In this document: positions 9,181 to 12,112 of the stretch, piece after piece
Layout: each line of letters begins with the position of its first letter
Numbering within the stretch: position 1 is the stretch's first letter
Source: Bryobacterales bacterium
Lineage (GTDB): Bacteria > Acidobacteriota > Terriglobia > Bryobacterales > Bryobacteraceae
Assembly (NCBI GenBank): GCA_003132905.1
Contig: PKZC01000122.1
Coordinates: 12,993-25,104 of the forward strand
DNA: 12,112 nucleotides
Direction of reading: 5' to 3'
Program-made: the position numbers and the translations under genes
The notes under the pieces: model-generated
What the model was told of the DNA's origin: nothing
What the model saw: the letters and a program-made list of their open reading frames with translations, nothing else
Database searches by the model: none

Positions 9181-9204
9181 GCTCTGCTTACTGTCGACGC
9201 GTCC

Positions 9205-9897
9205 TTAGGAACTTAAGGCATTTACCCGAGTTGCCGACCTCAACCAGGAACGATAGTAATAAGTGATCAACAAGAGAGACGGACAGACCATTCCCACCAC
9301 CCACATCGACAGCTGGTTCTGTGCAGTTAGCGTAATGCCGGCAATTAACGCGCCCAGGATGTAATACGGCATCGATCCCAAGCACCAGTGGCGGCAAACG
9401 TCAGTCAGCGGTTTCTGGTCGATCATTGTTAAAACAATGGCCACCAGTCCTGTATTTACCACATAGTACACGGACGCGCCCAGAACGAGCAGGATAATCA
9501 ATGGCTGTTCGGCCAGTACTGGAATTTGGCGATGGATGAAGGCAAAAGCGCAGGCCGTGCCCATCATCATGTTCGCTGCGTTAAAGGCGATCTGAGGCGC
9601 GGTGGGATGGCGCTGCACCAGGAACGTACACTGCACGATCCCGGCCAGTCCGGCGGCGAACACGACCTCGGAGAAAAAAAGCATATGGGAACCGAGCAGT
9701 ACGAAGAAGAACACAGGCGAATAAGTGCCGGTTATTCCGGGAATCCGTCCTTTTAGCAGCGCGGCTCCAGCGAAAAGAGCAAGGAACAATGCGAACCGGG
9801 TAGGGCTTTGAGCATCCCAATGCAGCAGTGCGTAAACTGCAATGGACATACCAGCCGCGATCACTCCGTCGACGTATATTCTTGCGGCATTAGGCAT
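9205..9897 (-). CDS. Stand-alone MASE-like multi-pass membrane protein, paralogue of the HD-GYP sensor region
   Basis: 230 residues, almost entirely hydrophobic, with about eight predicted membrane segments and no soluble domain. It aligns end to end with residues 1-~220 of the 801-residue protein encoded next. Shared landmarks: ARIYVDGVIAAG (5-16), RIPGITGTYS (51-60), AFNAANMMMGT (104-114), YYVVNTG (144-150), MPYYILGA (176-183) and a final YYRSW (214-218). It stops about a dozen residues after the last membrane segment, exactly where the partner continues into its signalling helix. It therefore looks like a deliberately separate sensor domain or a neat truncation product. The ATG lies three bases after the subtilase stop, so the two are almost certainly co-translated. 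Possible roles are partner subunit, decoy or competitor of the HD-GYP sensor; all are inference. Confidence 0.85.
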   Translation of the reverse strand: MPNAARIYVDGVIAAGMSIAVYALLHWDAQSPTRFALFLALFAGAALLKGRIPGITGTYSPVFFFVLLGSHMLFFSEVVFAAGLAGIVQCTFLVQRHPTAPQIAFNAANMMMGTACAFAFIHRQIPVLAEQPLIILLVLGASVYYVVNTGLVAIVLTMIDQKPLTDVCRHWCLGSMPYYILGALIAGITLTAQNQLSMWVVGMVCPSLLLITYYYRSWLRSATRVNALSS

Positions 9898-9900
9898 GGC

Positions 9901-11634
9901 TTAGTTATCCCCCATGATTGTCAAGAGGGTGGATTCACTGGCGTCTGAGCTGGTCGATGTGCCCCAGATGGCGGAACTGCCCCAGATGGCGGAGGTTCCC
10001 CAGATCGCGGATGTACCCCAAATGGCTGAGGTGCCGTTCACGAATACGGAAGTCCCCCAAATTGCGGAGGTGCCCCAGATGGCCGACGTACCCCAAATTG
10101 CCGACGTGCCCCATATAGCGGACGTTCCCGTCGGGCCCAGACTGATAGTATTGCTGACAGGATTGTAAGTCGCGGTAGGCGACAGGGCTGGCGAGTCCAA
10201 ATCGTCCGTATCCTGCAAAGCGGCGGGAATATTCAGATAGCCCGCTCCAACGGTGAAGATGTCGTTCTCGTCGGTATACGTGATGCCGGTGACCGGGTCG
10301 GTGGCCGTGGTGTAGCCGGGTGCGAACTTCGTCGCGGTTTTCATCAGCCGGGCCTTGACTTCGTCCGGCGTCACGTCAGGATCGTTCTGGATTATGAGGG
10401 CGGCAGCGCCGCTCACCATAGGCGCAGCCATGCTGGTGCCACTTAAGACGAAATAATCGTTACCGGTCAGTCCGCCCGGCCCGGACATATATACTTCTCT
10501 GGCGACGTCGTTCTGCGGATATGTTTTGTTAAACCAGGAACCGTTTTGATTCAAGGAGAGGATTCGATTTCCAGGCGCGACAAGATCCGGCTTTACGATC
10601 TGATCGATGGCGGTGGGGCCTTTGGAAGAGTAGCTCGCGATCTTGTCGTCAGTAGGAGTGAGAGTGCCTACCGTATTCATCGCGCCCACCGTGATCACGT
10701 ACGGGCTATTGCCGGGTGACGTGATGGTGCCGTATCCATTGGTGCCCTGAGAATTATCGCGGCCGTCGTTTCCGGCCGCAACTACCACCACGATTCCAGC
10801 TTGCCAGGCTTGTTGGACGGCTTGGCACAGCGGATCGGTGAGATAGGAACTCGCGACGGGCCGCCCGAGAGACAAGTTGAGCACCCGAATGTTGTATCTG
10901 CTTTGAAGCTGGATGGCCAACTGAATGCCCGCGATCACCGATGAATCCGTTCCCACGCCGGAATCATTCAGCACTTTCAGGCTGATGATATTAGCGAGTG
11001 GCGCGACGCCTCTTACCCAATACGTGAACATTGGACCATACGATTTGAATCCATCCCCGGCCAGAATGCCGGATACATGCGTGCCATGGCCGTAATGATC
11101 GTTCGGATCGGTCTTGGGAACCAGACTGGTGCTGTATACGATTCGGCTACGGCCGGTAAAGTCGGTGAGATCCGTATTAAAGTTCGTACCGCTGTCGAGC
11201 AGAGCTATACCAATGCCGCTGCCGTTCAGCCCGGCAACGGAGGTGACCAGATTCGCCCCCACAGTTTCGTAGCCGTAGTCGGGCGGACCGGTATAAATGT
11301 TTTGGCCTGGCCATGGCGAAGGCGGGCTGGTAGCCCTGAGTTCGCGATCGGGAGCAATGAACTCGACATCTGCTTCCTCGGAAAGCGCCTTGAGCTGATT
11401 CGCCGGGACAGAATAATGAGCGGCACGGATGATCCCGAGGTTCTCCTTCAGTTGACCCCGGTGGGCCAATACCAGGCGATGCTGCGTCTCGGTTGGAGCG
11501 CTCCGAAATTGAACGATCACTTCAACGCTTTGGTTGGAATCGATATCTTTGAGCGCCGGATCGAGCTTCGCTCCGGCGGCATAGGCGGCGTTAAAGCTAC
11601 AAACAAATAAAGGAATAATTGTTAAGTAGCGCAT
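9901..11634 (-). CDS. Secreted S8 (subtilisin-like) serine protease with SAIWG-repeat tail
   Basis: 577 residues from the ATG at 11634, chosen over a TTG at 11664 because a GGAGG site and a clean signal peptide (1-~20, ending AAYA/A) follow it. Residues ~36-98 resemble an Inhibitor_I9 pro-region (VEVIVQFRSAP ... EFIAPDREL), normally a folding chaperone removed on activation. The catalytic domain (~135-440) has Asp147 (LLDSGTN), His183 (HGTHVSGI), oxyanion Asn289 (AAGND) and Ser401 (SGTSMAAPMVSGAAAL), so it should be active. A short linker (~480-503) leads to eight SAIWG units (504-560), split four and four by SVFVNG. A Ser-rich stretch and the terminus LLTIMGDN end the protein. It is directly followed, three bases on, by the membrane gene. 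A second subtilase with a matching tail lies upstream in the same orientation. Confidence 0.95.
   Translation of the reverse strand: MRYLTIIPLFVCSFNAAYAAGAKLDPALKDIDSNQSVEVIVQFRSAPTETQHRLVLAHRGQLKENLGIIRAAHYSVPANQLKALSEEADVEFIAPDRELRATSPPSPWPGQNIYTGPPDYGYETVGANLVTSVAGLNGSGIGIALLDSGTNFNTDLTDFTGRSRIVYSTSLVPKTDPNDHYGHGTHVSGILAGDGFKSYGPMFTYWVRGVAPLANIISLKVLNDSGVGTDSSVIAGIQLAIQLQSRYNIRVLNLSLGRPVASSYLTDPLCQAVQQAWQAGIVVVVAAGNDGRDNSQGTNGYGTITSPGNSPYVITVGAMNTVGTLTPTDDKIASYSSKGPTAIDQIVKPDLVAPGNRILSLNQNGSWFNKTYPQNDVAREVYMSGPGGLTGNDYFVLSGTSMAAPMVSGAAALIIQNDPDVTPDEVKARLMKTATKFAPGYTTATDPVTGITYTDENDIFTVGAGYLNIPAALQDTDDLDSPALSPTATYNPVSNTISLGPTGTSAIWGTSAIWGTSAIWGTSAIWGTSVFVNGTSAIWGTSAIWGTSAIWGSSAIWGTSTSSDASESTLLTIMGDN
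9908..9913 (-). promoter_or_regulatory. Probable ribosome binding site of the stand-alone membrane gene
   Basis: Minus-strand GGGGGA, ten bases before the ATG at 9897. It lies inside the codons for the last residues (MGDN) of the subtilase, so translation of the protease tail runs over the ribosome site of the next gene. Confidence 0.45.
9955..10125 (-). repeat. 18-bp coding repeat array encoding SAIWG hexapeptides
   Basis: Nine 18-base-scale units encode T/S-S-A-I-W-G eight times, plus one variant unit (TSVFVNG, 21 bases) in fifth place. Trp is TGG and invariant, but the other codons vary freely between units: Ala uses GCT, GCA, GCC and GCG; Gly uses GGC, GGT, GGG and GGA; Ile uses ATA, ATT and ATC. 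This looks like an old array kept at protein level rather than a fresh tandem expansion. Confidence 0.92.
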
Positions 11635-11637
11635 AGG

Positions 11638-11643
11638 CCTCCA
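11638..11643 (-). promoter_or_regulatory. Ribosome binding site of the complete subtilase
   Basis: Minus-strand TGGAGG three bases before the ATG at 11634. The spacing is tight but the match is strong. It decides the start, since the signal peptide begins exactly there. Confidence 0.65.
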
Positions 11644-11810
11644 GTTATGCAATTGGACAACCAAGCAGTTTCCCTTATGAAAGCCGAGTGAAAGCAGTAG
11701 CTTCCAGTAGGCCGGTGGAGAAAGGGGCGACTTATGCGGACTTCCTGGCGCAAGGTATCGGACAACTTGTCTCAGTACCGGGTGCGAGTAACTGCGAATG
11801 AAAATGAAAC

Positions 11811-11850
11811 TTCCGGCAGGCCGCTACGCAAGGTAGCATTCCTGCCGGAA
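11811..11850 (-). terminator. Perfect hairpin after the upstream subtilase; probable terminator
   Basis: TTCCGGCAGG and CCTGCCGGAA are perfect ten-base inverted repeats. Inside them GCTAC and GTAGC form a second five-pair stem with a five-base loop. On the minus strand the hairpin begins 32 bases past the stop at 11883 and is followed by the T-rich GTTTCATTTTCATT, an imperfect but plausible termination tract. On the plus strand A-rich bases follow, which does not suit termination. The other 160 or so bases up to the next subtilase start would hold its promoter and leader, but I could not fix promoter boxes there. Confidence 0.6.
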
Positions 11851-11882
11851 TCAAAAAACAGGCTTACGGCGTTCGAAGTGGT

Positions 11883-12112
11883 TTATTGGTCGCCCATAAT
11901 TGCGATTGTCGTCGCTTCGCTTTCCACTTGACCGACCGAGGTACCCCAGATGGCAGACGTGCCCCAGATCGCTGAAGAGCCCCAAATCGCCGATGTACCC
12001 CAAATTGCCGACGTTCCCCAGATAGCCGAACTGCCATTCACAAATACGGAGCTGCCCCAGACAGCGGTCGTGCCCCAAATAGCGGACTGACCCCAAGTCA
12101 CATTGGTCCCCC
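11883..12112 (-). CDS. C-terminal end of a second SAIWG-repeat protein, probably an S8 subtilase, cut by the window edge
   Basis: The frame is open to the last base, so only the final ~76 residues are present. They consist almost wholly of SAIWG-type units: two (SAIWG, TAVWG), then the same SVFVNG interruption seen in the neighbouring subtilase, then five SAIWG units. A short polar stretch (VGQVESEATT) and the terminus IAIMGDQ follow, closely matching LLTIMGDN in the neighbour. This shows a tandem paralogue. That its missing part is an S8 protease is inferred from the matching tail and position. A GTG at 12101 exists but is internal to the repeats and unlikely to be a start. Confidence 0.75.
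   Translation of the reverse strand, partial: GTNVTWGQSAIWGTTAVWGSSVFVNGSSAIWGTSAIWGTSAIWGSSAIWGTSAIWGTSVGQVESEATTIAIMGDQ
11937..12112 (-). repeat. Second SAIWG-coding repeat array, continuing past the window
   Basis: 18-base coding units, with seven readable SAIWG/TAVWG units and one SVFVNG-type interruption. Codons differ from unit to unit and from the array at 9955-10125, while the peptide and the place of the interruption are kept. Confidence 0.9.

Noticed and set aside
9914..10168. Plus-strand frame with a repeated VPQ[MI]A[ED] peptide
   Set aside because: It is the reverse-strand reading of the SAIWG array. The repeat comes from the subtilase codons; there is no ribosome site and the subtilase frame is certain.
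11077..11610. 177-codon plus-strand frame opposite the subtilase N-terminal half
   Set aside because: It lies opposite the signal peptide, pro-region and catalytic Asp/His motifs of the protease, so it is a shadow.
11635..11664. TTG at 11664 as the subtilase start
   Set aside because: It would put ten extra residues before a clean signal peptide and would place the GGAGG site inside the gene.
11635..11810. Possible cyclic-di-GMP riboswitch before the subtilase, suggested by the nearby HD-GYP gene
   Set aside because: I could not match the conserved GEMM core bases on the minus strand; a covariance search would be decisive, so no claim is made.
11734..11931. 65-codon plus-strand frame in the gap between the subtilases
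   Set aside because: It runs through the hairpin and into the coding end of the upstream gene on the other strand, with no ribosome site or recognisable feature.
9955..12112. 18-bp repeats considered as a CRISPR array or mobile-element repeats
   Set aside because: The repeats are in frame, have no spacers, vary at third codon positions and encode a protein tail; no cas genes or transposase are present.

Overview
The window reads as chromosomal DNA of a moderately GC-rich bacterium, most likely an acidobacterium of the Solibacter/Bryobacter kind. That placement is inference from recognised protein types: the HD-GYP protein style, the small His/Gly-rich secreted protein and the subtilases with Trp-Gly repeat tails. 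No rRNA gene is present to test it. I see no insertion sequence, CRISPR array, tRNA gene or phage gene. Coding density is very high and nearly every base is assigned.

Left part (1-1130): the 3' part of an Asp/Glu-racemase-family gene on the + strand meets, tail to tail, a small secreted His/Gly-rich protein gene on the - strand. Their stop codons share one CTAG.

Middle-left (1197-6725, + strand): a compact translation-linked operon of rsmA (16S rRNA dimethyltransferase), gltX (GluRS), glnS (GlnRS) and a NodU/CmcH-type O-carbamoyltransferase. The last gene overlaps glnS by an ATGA, so its translation is probably coupled to GlnRS.

Right part (6733-12112, - strand): a signalling and secretion cluster, read right to left. 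First comes the C-terminal end of a subtilase cut by the window edge. A hairpin follows, then a complete secreted S8 subtilase. Three bases later comes a stand-alone multi-pass membrane protein. After a terminator-like hairpin comes an 801-residue membrane HD-GYP/GAF/degenerate-GGDEF protein. The membrane part of the HD-GYP protein and the stand-alone membrane protein are paralogues. Both subtilases end in SAIWG-repeat tails with the same internal FVNG interruption and the same extreme C-terminus (IMGD plus N or Q).

The best candidate for something undescribed is this right-hand cluster: paired secreted proteases with Trp-Gly hexapeptide tails, next to a paired membrane sensor domain of which one copy drives c-di-GMP hydrolysis. 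A working idea (inference only) is that the protease or its repeat tail acts outside the membrane on, or is sensed by, the paired membrane domains, which then set c-di-GMP levels.
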